Positions 19,716 to 29,829 of a stretch of DNA of 64,000 nt are shown here, in pieces. The stretch covers positions 1 to 64,000 of the forward strand of contig JAFTCC010000014.1 in NCBI GenBank assembly GCA_017454915.1. The letters run 5' to 3'. This DNA comes from Paludibacteraceae bacterium. Lineage in GTDB: Bacteria; Bacteroidota; Bacteroidia; Bacteroidales; Paludibacteraceae. The notes under the pieces are model-generated. The model had not been told where the DNA came from and ran no database searches. It saw only the letters and a program-made list of their open reading frames with translations. Within the stretch, counting starts at the first letter, position 1. Each line of letters starts with the position of its first letter. The translations under genes were made by a program, and so were the position numbers.

Positions 19716-19857
19716 CAACCTACGCAAGTTACCAACAAGCACAAATAACCATTCTTGCTAATGATTTTTGTAACCTGCTAAGCCAATTTTTTCGAGGATA
19801 ATTACTACCTTTTTTCGCAACAAAATCTTGTTTTGCGGATATTAATAATCAAGAAAT

Positions 19858-19901
19858 AAAACGAAGTGCGTATCCGAATTTTGGATACGCACTTCGTTTT
19901 T
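19858..19901. terminator. Strong bidirectional terminator
   Basis: A perfect inverted repeat, AACGAAGTGCGTATCC and GGATACGCACTTCGTT, around a seven-base loop, with A and T runs at the ends. It separates the debranching enzyme gene from the converging eight-gene operon that ends with pfp. Confidence 0.85.
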
Positions 19902-19926
19902 AGGTAATAGCTCTAATGACTATGTC

Positions 19927-21579
19927 TTACAGCTTGACTCCGCTCTCAAGTTTAAGTGTCTGAGTCGGCTGGTCGCACACTTCGGATGGTCCATAGTACT
20001 GGATAGGGCCTGGATAAATGTAACTTGTGTTAGCGTCAGCCCACTGTGCGCGATGAGCTTCAAAATACTTGAATGGAGCGCCATTGAGGTCCACGAGCGC
20101 TTTCTGAATAACAGGCTTCATCTCGCCATGACGACGTTCCATGTTCATCATCATCGTGATAGGCACACCTCCCGCAATCCATTCATCAGCGGACTTTGTG
20201 AGGTTTTTGACTGATGCCATATAACCTGTTTTGCCATTAACTATCAAGATAGCAGCTGCATTACCAAGTGTGTAGCAATAGTCAGCGTCAAAGTTTGAAG
20301 GTATAGCGCAGCGTCCTTCATAACCGAAGAAATGGTTAAGGGCAGAGAATTTGCCGTGGTAGATGCCATTTGCCTTAAGTGTGGCAAGACGTTTGGCAAC
20401 CATTTCTATAAGCAGTTTTTCTGTTTCAATAAGCGACACTTGAACATTTCCATGAGGGTCACGATCCATAGTAAGCTGTTTAGCTATGCCCTTGGGAAGA
20501 TCGCGATATACTGAACGGCTCTCTTCTGTGAGTTTGCCTTTAACATACTGGCGTTTTTCATCGTCTGTTTCCAGCGCATTAAAGTCTTCGTTATGGGCAA
20601 GCAAATCATTAAGTTCTGATATGAGTTGCTTCATGGCCGGAATAAACTCTATCAATCCTTCTGGGATAAGAATTGTTCCAAAGTTAAGCCCAGCCTCTGC
20701 CCTATTGACGATTACGCTTACAATCTGGTCAACAATTTGGTTGAGTGTCATCTTCTTCTCCGCAACCTCTTCGCTCACGAGACAGATGTTAGGCTGCGAC
20801 TGCAGTGCGCATTCCAGTGCGATATGGCTTGCCGAACGACCCATCAGTCGAATAAAGTGCCAGTACTTTTTGGCAGAGTTAGCATCGCGCTGTATGTTTC
20901 CTATGAGTTCGCTGTAAACTTTGCAAGCAGTGTCAAAGCCAAACGAGGTTTCTATCTGCGAGTTCTTAAGGTCGCCGTCTATCGTTTTGGGGCAGCCGAT
21001 GACTTGTATGCCGCAATTCTTTTGTTTATAGTATTCTGCAAGCACACAGGCGTTGGTGTTTGAATCGTCGCCACCTATTATCACAATGGCTTTTATGCCA
21101 AGCTCACGGCAAATCACTATTCCACTTTCAAACTGTTCAGGCAGTTCAAGTTTTGTGCGTCCGGAACCGATGATGTCAAAACCTCCGGTATTACGGTACT
21201 CGTCAACTATCTCTTTTGTGAGTTCCATATATTTATGGTCAATAAGCCCTGAAGGGCCCCCAAGAAAACCGAAAAGTTTGCTTTCAGGGTTAAGACGTTT
21301 GAGACCGTCGAACAATCCGGCAATGACATTATGGCCGCCAGGAGCCTGACCGCCTGAAAGTATAACGCCCACATTAACTGCGGGATATTGCACTGCCTCA
21401 CCCTTTTCGAACGTAATCAAGGGCATTCCATAAGTGTTGGGGAAGAGGTTCTTAATGGCCTCTTGGTCCGCTACAGACTCGGTTGGGGCACCAAGGTGCA
21501 ATGCCACATTGCCACGAAGGGCATGAGGCATTTTGGGCTCATAAGTCGAGCGGGCAATTTGTAATGGACTTTTTTTCAT
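19927..21579 (-). CDS. pfp: Diphosphate--fructose-6-phosphate 1-phosphotransferase
   Basis: Glycolytic enzyme that uses pyrophosphate instead of ATP to phosphorylate fructose 6-phosphate, reversibly. At 550 residues it belongs to the long PPi-PFK type. Visible motifs are [14 protein letters not shown] (phosphate binding), [11 protein letters not shown], whose second Asp marks PPi use, and [10 protein letters not shown], which carries the PPi-specific Lys and the catalytic Asp. [16 protein letters not shown] binds the sugar phosphate. It begins 25 bases after spoT and is the last gene of a long operon running from 29730, ending at the 19858-19901 terminator. Confidence 0.95.
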   Translation of the reverse strand: MKKSPLQIARSTYEPKMPHALRGNVALHLGAPTESVADQEAIKNLFPNTYGMPLITFEKGEAVQYPAVNVGVILSGGQAPGGHNVIAGLFDGLKRLNPESKLFGFLGGPSGLIDHKYMELTKEIVDEYRNTGGFDIIGSGRTKLELPEQFESGIVICRELGIKAIVIIGGDDSNTNACVLAEYYKQKNCGIQVIGCPKTIDGDLKNSQIETSFGFDTACKVYSELIGNIQRDANSAKKYWHFIRLMGRSASHIALECALQSQPNICLVSEEVAEKKMTLNQIVDQIVSVIVNRAEAGLNFGTILIPEGLIEFIPAMKQLISELNDLLAHNEDFNALETDDEKRQYVKGKLTEESRSVYRDLPKGIAKQLTMDRDPHGNVQVSLIETEKLLIEMVAKRLATLKANGIYHGKFSALNHFFGYEGRCAIPSNFDADYCYTLGNAAAILIVNGKTGYMASVKNLTKSADEWIAGGVPITMMMNMERRHGEMKPVIQKALVDLNGAPFKYFEAHRAQWADANTSYIYPGPIQYYGPSEVCDQPTQTLKLESGVKL

Positions 21580-21604
21580 ATCAATGCTAATTAAAAGTTA
21601 ATTA

Positions 21605-23875
21605 TTATCTTTTTTTGTTGGTTTCGTCATCGTACAAAACTCTAACTACACTGTCAACCTTGTCTATCCGTTCTATCTCTTTACACAAATTGTTTAGTTG
21701 CTGTGTGTTCTGCACAAGCAGATGGATTCTGCCGACAAACATTCCAGCGTTAGCAGTTATGTGCAGTTCGGTCAAGTTAATGTTTTCCTGCAATGATATT
21801 ACAGCTAATATTTTTGAAAGAAGTTTGGCTTGGTCAATACCTCGTATTTCAATCGTTTCGTTAAATTTAACATCCTTATGCAACCCCCACTTTATGTTGA
21901 GGATTTTATCGCCTATGCTTGACTTAAGCCTGACTGCTTCAGGACACGAGCGCTTGTGAATAATAACAGAATTGTCATCTTGTAGAAAACCTATGGTGTC
22001 ATCACCAGGTATAGGCTTGCAACACTGGCTCAAGACACAATGAGACTCAAAGTTTTCGTCACTTACCACCAGTGTTTTACCCTCGATTTGCAGAGGGTCT
22101 TTAAGCGGAACAGCATCAATGCTGACATCGTCACCGCCATTGCCTGTAATTCTCTTGATATAATTAGTGAATATATTACCCTTTGGCTTTATTATGTCCT
22201 CAATTTGTTGTTGTGATATGTTTTCCAACCCGACTTGAAGGAAAAGTTCTTGAGGCTGCGTAAGAGAGAACTTGCGCAAAATCATATTGATGGCAGAACT
22301 ATTATACTCACGCCCGTGCTTAATCAAGGTTTCCTGAATAATGTTTTCACCTTTTTGGCGCGCTATTTTTTCCTGCCGTTTCTCATATTGGTCAATGCAT
22401 TCCTGCGCATGAGCCGTTATCACATGCTGCTTCCACCATGGCTGCGGGCTTTGCGTGTCATCTGTTATGATTTCAATTTGGTCACCAGGATTAAGTTCAT
22501 AGGTGAGCGGAACAAGCTGGTGGTTAACTTTGGCAGCTGTGCAGTGATTTCCTAATTCCGAGTGCAGACCGTATGCGAAGTCAAGCACTGTCGCGCCTTT
22601 GGGCATCATTCGCGAGTCCCCTTTGGGTGTGAAAACCATTATCTCGCTCTTGAACAAGTTAAGTTTGAAGTTATCAACAAAATCTATGGCGTCTGTTTCA
22701 GGATTTTGCAGCATTTCTTTGATGGTGCGCAACCACTTGTCAAATTCGGTATCATAGTTTTGCCCGGTTCCTTCTTTATACTTCCAGTGTGCGGCAAGTC
22801 CCTTTTCAGCGATGTCATTCATCCTTGTTGTCCTAATCTGCACCTCCATCCACTGTCCCGTCGGTCCCATAAGTGTAACATGAAGTGCTTCATAGCCATT
22901 CACTTTGGGCATTGACACCCAGTCGCGAATCCGTTGCGGGTGGGCTGTGTAAATAGATGTCAACAGACTGTAAATACGCCAACACTGAACCTTTTCCGAC
23001 TCATTGTTTTGCAGTGGTTCGAAGATGATGCGCAGCGCTAACAAGTCATAAATGTTTTGGAATGGGATGTTTTTGGTGGTCATTTTCCGCCAAATGCTGT
23101 ATACCGTTTTGACTCTGCTGGTGATGGTAAACTTATAACCCGCTTCTGTAAGCACTTTTTTAATAGGTTCGGCAAACTTGTTTACTGTCTCTTGACGTGC
23201 CGAATTGTCTTGTGCGAGTTGGGCCGCAATTTGCCGGTATGTCTCTGGATGCTCGTATTTGAAACAAAGGTTTTCAAGTTCTGTTTTTATGTTGAACAAT
23301 CCTAACCTATGGGCTAACGGAGCATAAATATATTCTGTTTCACCTGTAATTTTAAGCTGTTTGGCGGGAGGCATAGAACCCAGAGTCCTCATATTATGAA
23401 GACGATCGGCAATTTTGATTATTACGACCCTGACATCTTCTGTCATTGTCAGTATTATGCGGCGAAAATTCTCCGCCTGCTTTGATGCCTGTTCTCCAAA
23501 CTGTCCACCAGAAATTTTGGTTAATCCTTCAACTATTTTTGCAATAGTGTTCCCAAACCGTTCCTGAATATCTTCTACCGTATAATCCGTGTCTTCAACC
23601 ACATCGTGCATCAGTGCGGCACAAATACTTGTGCTGCCGAGTCCTATTTCACGCACAACAATCCTTGCGACAGCAAGCGGATGCATTATGTACGGTTCAC
23701 CACTGCGTCTGCGTACGCCTTGGTGAGCTGACTTAGCAAACTCAAACGCTCGTGTTATCAGCTCTATTTTTTGCTTATGTGCTGTGTTTGCATAGTCATT
23801 GAGAAGAGCTTGAAATTCTTGCTGAATCATTTGCTCTTCTTGTTCAGGAGTCATAGTTGATTCTACGTTTGGCAT
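21605..23875 (-). CDS. Bifunctional (p)ppGpp synthetase/hydrolase, Rel/SpoT family
   Basis: Makes and degrades the stringent-response alarmone. The 756 residues show an intact HD hydrolase domain (His51, His65, the HD pair at 90-91 in ALMHDVVEDTD, and IKIADRLHNMRTL) and a synthetase domain with SRVKTVYSIWRKM and the loop RIRDWVSMPKVNGYEALH. A TGS domain (SEIMVFTPKGDSRMMPKGAT), a conserved-cysteine region (CVLSQCCKPIPGDD) and a C-terminal ACT domain follow. The basic RxRD loop and intact HD site fit the bifunctional class. It sits between a DUF4293 gene and pfp in one operon. A second Rel/SpoT protein with a damaged HD site lies at 45386-47569. Confidence 0.95.
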   Translation of the reverse strand: MPNVESTMTPEQEEQMIQQEFQALLNDYANTAHKQKIELITRAFEFAKSAHQGVRRRSGEPYIMHPLAVARIVVREIGLGSTSICAALMHDVVEDTDYTVEDIQERFGNTIAKIVEGLTKISGGQFGEQASKQAENFRRIILTMTEDVRVVIIKIADRLHNMRTLGSMPPAKQLKITGETEYIYAPLAHRLGLFNIKTELENLCFKYEHPETYRQIAAQLAQDNSARQETVNKFAEPIKKVLTEAGYKFTITSRVKTVYSIWRKMTTKNIPFQNIYDLLALRIIFEPLQNNESEKVQCWRIYSLLTSIYTAHPQRIRDWVSMPKVNGYEALHVTLMGPTGQWMEVQIRTTRMNDIAEKGLAAHWKYKEGTGQNYDTEFDKWLRTIKEMLQNPETDAIDFVDNFKLNLFKSEIMVFTPKGDSRMMPKGATVLDFAYGLHSELGNHCTAAKVNHQLVPLTYELNPGDQIEIITDDTQSPQPWWKQHVITAHAQECIDQYEKRQEKIARQKGENIIQETLIKHGREYNSSAINMILRKFSLTQPQELFLQVGLENISQQQIEDIIKPKGNIFTNYIKRITGNGGDDVSIDAVPLKDPLQIEGKTLVVSDENFESHCVLSQCCKPIPGDDTIGFLQDDNSVIIHKRSCPEAVRLKSSIGDKILNIKWGLHKDVKFNETIEIRGIDQAKLLSKILAVISLQENINLTELHITANAGMFVGRIHLLVQNTQQLNNLCKEIERIDKVDSVVRVLYDDETNKKR

Positions 23876-23908
23876 AATAAACAGGACTATTTAGGATACT
23901 TCAAAAAA

Positions 23909-24373
23909 TTATCTCATCCTGTCTGCCGCCCTAACAAGAGCTTCGTCATGGCCGATGGCTCGAATGGCAAGAAACAGGAGTATAACGTTAATCAGTTGAA
24001 ATGAAGATGGTATGCCCCAAAATGTTGAAATGTTTTCCACACCCTTAGTTGCAAAATAGAGGTGCAGAAACATATAAGGGTAAAACATAATGGCGAGCAC
24101 AATATTAACCACACATAACCTTATTTGCAGCAAACGTTTCTTAAACAAGAAAATCGTGCCTACCGCCAGTAAGGCTATAATTAGAGGCAAGAGCGGAAGG
24201 AAGTAAGCGTTCTGCACCACCTCACCACTTTCCAGTTCGATGAGATTATATGCCTTAAAAGCATATACCTGAGCCGCGTCAACGTCAGTAAAACCTGCCA
24301 ACGGGACAAACATTTGAACTGACGAAAGCACTGCTACTATTGCAAGGTAAAGTGTCTGAATTCGTTGCCACAT
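23909..24373 (-). CDS. DUF4293 family membrane protein
   Basis: A 154-residue integral membrane protein of unknown function, restricted mainly to Bacteroidota. It opens with the family signature MWQRIQTLYLAIVAVLSS and has about four membrane spans (roughly residues 8-24, 58-77, 86-104 and 122-138). The C-terminus ends with the conserved DEALVRAADRMR. It starts 7 bases after the oxidoreductase gene and stops 33 bases before spoT. No catalytic motif is visible. Confidence 0.85.
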   Translation of the reverse strand: MWQRIQTLYLAIVAVLSSVQMFVPLAGFTDVDAAQVYAFKAYNLIELESGEVVQNAYFLPLLPLIIALLAVGTIFLFKKRLLQIRLCVVNIVLAIMFYPYMFLHLYFATKGVENISTFWGIPSSFQLINVILLFLAIRAIGHDEALVRAADRMR

Positions 24374-24380
24374 AGTCTTA

Positions 24381-25424
24381 TCAGTTTTTTTTGCCGCCTT
24401 GTTTCTTCCACTGGCGGTCCCTTACTTGATATATGCGTTCGATAATGTCAACGACTTTGAGTCCCTCAAGCAAATTGGTGGTGATTGAACTGTTGTCTGT
24501 AAGTGTGTCAACCACGTTTTGAATCACATAGTGGTGGTTTTGCGCCGAGCCTTTGTATGCGCCATAGTCATTAGCCGGATTACAAGGCGCTAACTCAGGC
24601 ATCTCATAGTCCTTGATGTGGCAATATACCACTTCGTTCATATACTGGCCTGCCACCTTGATGCTTCCCTTTTCGCCAATTATGGTCATCGCAGACTCAA
24701 GATTGGTGTCCCATACGGCAGTGGAATAGTTAAGGCATCCCATTCCGCCGTTAATGAAATCGAAACTAACCACGCCGCTGTCCTCGAAGTCGGTCAACTG
24801 CTGGTGATTAAAATCGGCAAAAGTTCCGCGAATGTTTTGGATATCGCCAAACAACCAATACATGATATCAATAAAATGGGAGAACTGTGTAAACAGCGTG
24901 CCGCCGTCAAACTCTTGAGTGCCATGCCAGTTGTCCGGCTTGTAGTAACGCCCATCGCGGTTCCAATAGCAGTCAAGTTTGACCATATAAATATCACCAA
25001 GCACTCTGTTGGAAACGACCTCTTTGAGCCACACTGATGGCGGTGAATATCTGTTTTGCATGACGCAGAACACGTGCTTGGACATCTGCAAAGATTTGAA
25101 CAACACTTGCTCTGCATCATTTTTGGACAATGCGATTGGTTTTTCAAGCACCACATGCTTTTTGGCTTCAAGAGCCTTGATTGCGTATGCAGCATGGAAA
25201 GAGTTCGGGGTGCAGATATTAACCACATCGATGTCAATACCCGATGCAAGAAGTTCATCAATAGAACTAAAATATGGAACCTCTATGTCCTGACAACCTG
25301 TTTGTTCTTTGGGCAGGACGTCAGCCACTGCAACAAGTTCTGAAAACTCATTGCGCCTAATCATTTCGGCATGGCGTTTACCTATGTGCCCTTGACCGAT
25401 AACGGCGAATTTGATTTTTTTCAC
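24381..25424 (-). CDS. Gfo/Idh/MocA family dehydrogenase, WlbA/WbpB-like
   Basis: A 347-residue NAD-dependent oxidoreductase. The Rossmann domain has GQGHIGKRHAEMI at the N-terminus and HVVLEKPIALS near residue 92; the C-terminal substrate domain has CYWNRDGRYYKPDNWHGT and DGGTLFTQFSHFIDIMYW. These last patterns fit the WlbA/WbpB group, which oxidises C3 of UDP-N-acetylglucosaminuronic acid when diacetamido sugars are made for surface polysaccharide. The adjacent WbpD-like acetyltransferase (25558-26133) supports that assignment. The aminotransferase that would act between them is not in the window. A hairpin at 25522-25558 and a 133-base gap separate the two genes, and I found no clear promoter in the gap. 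Confidence 0.78.
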   Translation of the reverse strand: MKKIKFAVIGQGHIGKRHAEMIRRNEFSELVAVADVLPKEQTGCQDIEVPYFSSIDELLASGIDIDVVNICTPNSFHAAYAIKALEAKKHVVLEKPIALSKNDAEQVLFKSLQMSKHVFCVMQNRYSPPSVWLKEVVSNRVLGDIYMVKLDCYWNRDGRYYKPDNWHGTQEFDGGTLFTQFSHFIDIMYWLFGDIQNIRGTFADFNHQQLTDFEDSGVVSFDFINGGMGCLNYSTAVWDTNLESAMTIIGEKGSIKVAGQYMNEVVYCHIKDYEMPELAPCNPANDYGAYKGSAQNHHYVIQNVVDTLTDNSSITTNLLEGLKVVDIIERIYQVRDRQWKKQGGKKN

Positions 25425-25521
25425 AATTTTATAGAATTTAGTGTTAAGTCTAACGTTAAGAAAATCGTATTCAATTATATTACTATGATTGTTGCGCTAA
25501 GCTATGAAAAGCGACAACGAA

Positions 25522-25558
25522 ACAGCGGTGAGAAAAGTCGGTACTGTCAAACCGCTGT
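25522..25558 (-). terminator. Hairpin after the sugar acetyltransferase gene
   Basis: Arms ACAGCGGT and ACCGCTGT around a 21-base loop, starting within the stop codon region of the acetyltransferase gene. Only a short T tract follows on the minus strand, so it may be an attenuator or RNA-stabilising hairpin rather than a full terminator. Confidence 0.4.
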
Positions 25559-26133
25559 CATTCAGCAAGTTTAACCTGTCCGTTCACAAGTTGATATTTT
25601 TCTTTAGTTTCAGGACACACCGCAACGCCATTTTCGTCAAAAACAAGTTTGCAGCCATATCGGCTCACCCATCCTATTCTTCTTGCCGGATTACCAACCA
25701 TGAGCGCATAGGGCGGCACATCTTTAGTAACCACACTTCCAGCTCCGATGAGAGCATAACTTCCAATAGTATGACCACACACGATAGTGGCGTTTGCACC
25801 TATGCTTGCACCACGGCAAATGATTGTATCACGGAACTCATGTTTGCGGCTTACGTTGGCACGTGGGTTAATGACATTGGTGAAAACCATAGAGGGTCCC
25901 AAAAACACGTCATCCTCACATTTCACGCCAGAATACACAGACACATTGTTCTGTACCTTGCAGCCGTTACCGAGTGTTACACCCGGCGAAACAACCACAT
26001 TCTGGCCTATATTGCAATTTTCACCTATCTTGCAATCCTGCATGATATGAGAGAAATGCCAAATTTTCGTCCCTTTGCCTATAATGCAGCCTTCGTCAAC
26101 ATAGGCAGACTCATGTTTGAAATAATCTTGCAT
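25558..26133 (-). CDS. Left-handed beta-helix sugar N-acetyltransferase, WbpD/WlbB-like
   Basis: A 191-residue hexapeptide-repeat acyltransferase. It begins [20 protein letters not shown] and has repeating I/V-G-x-x motifs through residue 150, with [17 protein letters not shown] and [18 protein letters not shown] in the middle. These match WbpD/WlbB enzymes, which acetylate UDP-2-acetamido-3-amino-2,3-dideoxy-glucuronate to the diacetamido sugar. An acyltransferase for another amino sugar remains possible. It begins 5 bases after the rseP stop, so it is in the same transcript as dxr and rseP, an unexpected place for a surface-sugar gene. Confidence 0.82.
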   Translation of the reverse strand: MQDYFKHESAYVDEGCIIGKGTKIWHFSHIMQDCKIGENCNIGQNVVVSPGVTLGNGCKVQNNVSVYSGVKCEDDVFLGPSMVFTNVINPRANVSRKHEFRDTIICRGASIGANATIVCGHTIGSYALIGAGSVVTKDVPPYALMVGNPARRIGWVSRYGCKLVFDENGVAVCPETKEKYQLVNGQVKLAE

Positions 26134-26138
26134 TAGAA

Positions 26139-27629
26139 TTAGAAAAATAATTTGAGAATGTCGTTAAGATTTGCGTAAATCATCAGAGCAAGCAACAAGA
26201 TAAATCCAATAGTCGATGCGCGCTCTAAAAATTTGTCGCTTGGCTTGCGGCGTGTAATGAGCTCATACAACAGAAACAGCAGATACCCCCCGTCAAGTAC
26301 AGGAATTGGCAGTATGTTCATAAAAGCCAGTATTACAGAGAGGAATGCTGTCATAGACCAGAATGCGAACCAATCCCAATGTGGCGGGAACAATTTGCCT
26401 ATCGTTCCAAATCCGCCGACCTGCTTTACTCCCTCACTGCTAAAGAGATATTTCATCTGTTTGACATAATTGACCAAAGTTTCCCAGCCTTTTTCTATGC
26501 CGGCAGGTATAGCGCTGAAGAAACCATATTGCTTCGTTTCTGTAACAAGATAGTTGTCTGGTGTGACCGGATACACGCCAATCGTGCCTTCGTCAGACGC
26601 GAGTATGTTGAGCGCTAACGTATCAGATGCGCGTACCACTGTAAACTCGATTGTGTCAGAAGCATGCTGGTGAATATATTGTGACACATCCTGAAAAGCG
26701 AACATTGCATTACCATCAAGCGCAATGACACTATCACCCTTTATCATGCCGCCTTGTGAAGCGTTGCCGCCCTCAAGCAAATCGGCGCACACAAATGGGA
26801 AACGGAAATCAATCAATCCCGAGGCATTGTCAGCAATAACTTGATTTGTAAAATCATCGGGAAGTATAATGTCAAGAGTGTCGCCATTTCGCACTACAGT
26901 AATATTGTGCTCTTCATCTATCAGTATTTTGTTGATGGTTTCTTTTATAGTCAACGGCATAACTCCATTGACTGCCACAATCTTATCTCCATTTTCAAAA
27001 CCATGTTTAAGCATTATCTCGCTAAATTGCTCACCATAATCGGCATTCGCCATTGGTACATATTGTTCTCCCCAATGGCTTAACATTGCCCCATATATCA
27101 CCATTGCGCCAATCAAGTTGAACATCACGCCACCAGTAATAATTAACATCCTCTTCCATATTGACTGAGAACGATATTCCCATGGTTGAGCTACATCCCC
27201 TAACTGATTGACATCCTTTGTTTCGTCAACCATTCCGCAAATAGAGCAATAACCTCCGAGCGGTATCCACCCAATTCCCCATTCAGTGGTCTCTGGATAA
27301 CGCCGCCAATCGTCAACAGGCAATGCATTAAGTTCTTTCGCAGTCATCGGTCTCAACAAGTCATTGTCATTCTCATCCTTAAGCGTGTTGCCATTTTCAT
27401 CTGTAACAGTGACAGTCGGTTCCTCCACATTTTTTGCAAACCATTTAATCTGCCACTTGCCGTTTATTTTCTTTGCACGAACTATAGAGCACTTGTAGTT
27501 GAAAAACATATAGAATTTTTCTACGCGCACACCAAACAGACGAGCGAATGTGAAATGTCCCAATTCATGGATAAGCACCAGAAAACACAGACTGGCGATG
27601 AGTTGTAATATCCTAATCAGTATGTCCAT
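26139..27629 (-). CDS. rseP: Site-2 intramembrane metalloprotease RseP
   Basis: Membrane-embedded zinc protease that cuts transmembrane substrates such as anti-sigma factors and signal peptide remnants. The 496-residue protein has the HELGH zinc motif at residues 21-25 in the first span. PDZ-type periplasmic segments occupy about residues 205-375 (including [14 protein letters not shown] and a preceding degenerate repeat). The C-terminal spans carry [15 protein letters not shown], the LDG motif that supplies the third zinc ligand. It lies 50 bases after dxr, the usual gene order in Bacteroidota. Confidence 0.93.
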   Translation of the reverse strand: MDILIRILQLIASLCFLVLIHELGHFTFARLFGVRVEKFYMFFNYKCSIVRAKKINGKWQIKWFAKNVEEPTVTVTDENGNTLKDENDNDLLRPMTAKELNALPVDDWRRYPETTEWGIGWIPLGGYCSICGMVDETKDVNQLGDVAQPWEYRSQSIWKRMLIITGGVMFNLIGAMVIYGAMLSHWGEQYVPMANADYGEQFSEIMLKHGFENGDKIVAVNGVMPLTIKETINKILIDEEHNITVVRNGDTLDIILPDDFTNQVIADNASGLIDFRFPFVCADLLEGGNASQGGMIKGDSVIALDGNAMFAFQDVSQYIHQHASDTIEFTVVRASDTLALNILASDEGTIGVYPVTPDNYLVTETKQYGFFSAIPAGIEKGWETLVNYVKQMKYLFSSEGVKQVGGFGTIGKLFPPHWDWFAFWSMTAFLSVILAFMNILPIPVLDGGYLLFLLYELITRRKPSDKFLERASTIGFILLLALMIYANLNDILKLFF

Positions 27630-27679
27630 CTATTAATTTAACTTTTACTTTTTAATTAATTATTCTCCTAACTGTATGC

Positions 27680-28852
27680 TTAACGACTGGCTACATAGTT
27701 CCTTACAATGTCCTGTGCCAATTTTGTCGCTCTGTTGTGAACTTCAACATAATGCTCCAATTCTGTAGGCAACGAGAGTTCTATTTCGTTAAGCGCTCTT
27801 TCTATCACATAGGGTATGCCCTGAAAATTGATTTCTTTGTTTCTGAAAGCGAAGTTTGCCACCTCATTAGCAGCATTAAGAACGCATGGCGCACTGCCCC
27901 CCTGCCATATCGCTTGTTTAGCCAGTTCGAGGCACCGGAATTTTTTCGTGTCTGCCCTTTCAAAAGTGAGCGCTGATATGGCGAACAGGTCAGGCGCGCC
28001 GCATGGCGACTCCATTCGCTCGGGATATGTAAGCGCATATTGTATCGGAATACGCATATCAGGTACGCCAAGTTGGGCCTTAACGCTGCCGTCCTTGAAA
28101 GCGACCGCACTGTGAATGATGCTTTGGGGATGCACTACAACTTCAATGCGGTCAACAGGTATCCCAAACAGCCACTTCGCTTCAATTATTTCAAATCCCT
28201 TGTTCATCATGGTTGCGCTGTCAATGGTGATTTTTGCGCCCATATTCCAGTTAGGATGCCTGAGTGCGTCATCAACCGAAACAGCATTCAGTTGCTCCAT
28301 CGTCATGTGGAGGAATGGTCCTCCCGATGCTGTAAGCAATAATTTGTCAACTTCGGATGTCTTTTCGCCACGCAAGCACTGGAATATCGCACTATGTTCA
28401 GAATCGATAGGCAAAAATGCCACTTGATGTTCTTCAACAAGACGCGTTATCAGTTCTCCGGCAACCACCAGCGTTTCTTTGTTGGCTAACGCAATAGTTT
28501 TGTTGCTCTTGATTGCCGAGATTGTCGGTTCCAATCCTGCATATCCAACCATCGCCGCCACAACCACATCCACATGAGGAGCAGTCACCATGTCGTTAAG
28601 CGCATTCTTGCCTGCGAACACTTTCACGGGCAAGTCCCCGATGCCTTCACGGAGGCGGTCATAATGAGATTCGTTGGCTACACAGACTATTTCAGGCTGA
28701 AATTCGCGCGCCTGCTCTATCAGCAAATCAACATTGTTGTTGCCACTGATGGCATAAGGGTGGAAACGCTCAGGGTAACGGCGGCAGATGTCAAGGGTTT
28801 GGGTTCCTATCGACCCCGTGCTGCCTAATATCGCTAATTCTTTGACGCTCAT
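27680..28852 (-). CDS. dxr: 1-deoxy-D-xylulose 5-phosphate reductoisomerase
   Basis: Second step of the MEP isoprenoid pathway: NADPH-dependent rearrangement and reduction of DXP to MEP. At 390 residues it is full length. The NADPH loop is LGSTGSIGTQTLD near the N-terminus, followed by ANKETLVVAGELI, the metal-binding LPIDSEHSAIFQ, the substrate loop LLTASGGPF, and WNMGAKITIDSATMMNKGFE. Every active-site motif is intact. It begins 32 bases after the M23-like gene and precedes rseP in the same operon. Confidence 0.96.
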   Translation of the reverse strand: MSVKELAILGSTGSIGTQTLDICRRYPERFHPYAISGNNNVDLLIEQAREFQPEIVCVANESHYDRLREGIGDLPVKVFAGKNALNDMVTAPHVDVVVAAMVGYAGLEPTISAIKSNKTIALANKETLVVAGELITRLVEEHQVAFLPIDSEHSAIFQCLRGEKTSEVDKLLLTASGGPFLHMTMEQLNAVSVDDALRHPNWNMGAKITIDSATMMNKGFEIIEAKWLFGIPVDRIEVVVHPQSIIHSAVAFKDGSVKAQLGVPDMRIPIQYALTYPERMESPCGAPDLFAISALTFERADTKKFRCLELAKQAIWQGGSAPCVLNAANEVANFAFRNKEINFQGIPYVIERALNEIELSLPTELEHYVEVHNRATKLAQDIVRNYVASR

Positions 28853-28884
28853 TACTAAAAGTTATCAAACTCTTTGCAGTTATA

Positions 28885-29730
28885 TCAGAAATATCCTGAC
28901 GACAAATCAAGTTGCTCAAGGTTATGCCACATATAGAAAAGCAGTTTTGCGCTACCTCCAACTGTAGCTACAGCCTCTCCTGCCTTAACTTTTGCCCCTA
29001 TGCTGATAAACGGTTTGTTCAAACCACTATAGACTGACACATAATTGTCTTTGTGTGCAATTACGATAGTCCAAGCAGAGTTGTGTGTATGGTTAACCGA
29101 AACAACCACTCCGTCAAGTACGCTCATAACCGGCGCTCCCTCAACAGTCATCACATTTAGCACAGGGTTCTGAAAGTCGTCAACACCATACTCCACTACT
29201 CCTTCGGCGGGACGGAAAAAAATCATCTTTTCGATGTCTATCTCTTCGGAAGCATCGATGGCAAAACGCTCTTCTTGCTCATATTCTTGACGGAAAGAAG
29301 TTTCGTGCTGAAGAGGCGCGAGAACATTAGTGTTAACTTTAGCCAAATCGATGTCGCTCTGCACCGAAGAAGTGTCAGCAGGCAACTGCCCTGTAACTAC
29401 TGCCCGAAGCGCATTGAGATAGTCATCATTGCGTTCTATCACACCATTAATTGAATCCAACTGATGCGCCTGCCGCTCAATCGCCAACTCCATTTGACTA
29501 TCGCCAACGCCTGGCAGGTATGCGCGAAGCGGCGTGTAAACTATCACTGCGGCCATGATGACGAAAGTGAGCAGAAGCAACAGGCATGAATACACAAAAA
29601 GCGTCATACGAGACAAGCGGACATGCCAAGCCTCCTCAAGCGTGTTCTCATTCAGCACAGACACCCTGTATTTGAACCGAAAACGCCTCACTATTTCACG
29701 CCATATTTCATTCCTTTGAGCGGACGCCAT
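28885..29730 (-). CDS. Membrane-anchored M23 (LytM) domain protein with a degenerate active site
   Basis: A 281-residue protein with a cytoplasmic N-terminus, one membrane span (about residues 45-68), a short coiled segment (about 80-110), and a C-terminal M23 fold (about 165-275, with PVMSVLDGVVVSVN, then VYSGLNKPFISIGAKVKAGEAV). Active M23 enzymes bind zinc through HxxxD and HxH; here the equivalent ends read YSGL and LLFYMWH, so the zinc site appears lost. Such proteins (EnvC- and NlpD-like) usually activate amidases rather than cut peptidoglycan, and an amidase gene is present at 6055-7284. I chose the ATG at 29730; a GTG lies one codon earlier. It opens the long operon leading to pfp. 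Confidence 0.8.
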   Translation of the reverse strand: MASAQRNEIWREIVRRFRFKYRVSVLNENTLEEAWHVRLSRMTLFVYSCLLLLLTFVIMAAVIVYTPLRAYLPGVGDSQMELAIERQAHQLDSINGVIERNDDYLNALRAVVTGQLPADTSSVQSDIDLAKVNTNVLAPLQHETSFRQEYEQEERFAIDASEEIDIEKMIFFRPAEGVVEYGVDDFQNPVLNVMTVEGAPVMSVLDGVVVSVNHTHNSAWTIVIAHKDNYVSVYSGLNKPFISIGAKVKAGEAVATVGGSAKLLFYMWHNLEQLDLSSGYF

Positions 29731-29751
29731 CACAATATGACTAAATTTCTA

Positions 29752-29783
29752 CAAAGTTAGTATTTTTTTTGAACATACGGAAA
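29752..29783 (-). promoter_or_regulatory. Promoter of the M23-dxr-rseP-spoT-pfp operon
   Basis: TAACTTTG on the minus strand (29759-29752) with a poor -33 element (TTTC, 29783-29780). It overlaps the divergent gcvP promoter, so the two may interfere with each other. Confidence 0.5.
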
Positions 29784-29798
29784 TAATTCGTAATTTTG
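29768..29798 (+). promoter_or_regulatory. Promoter of gcvP
   Basis: TTTG (29768-29771), 19 bases, TAATTTTG (29791-29798), matching TTTG-(19)-TAnnTTTG exactly. The gcvP ATG follows 31 bases after the -7 box. Confidence 0.7.
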
Positions 29799-29829
29799 CA
29801 AACTGAATTTAGGCTACAAATCCCATATT

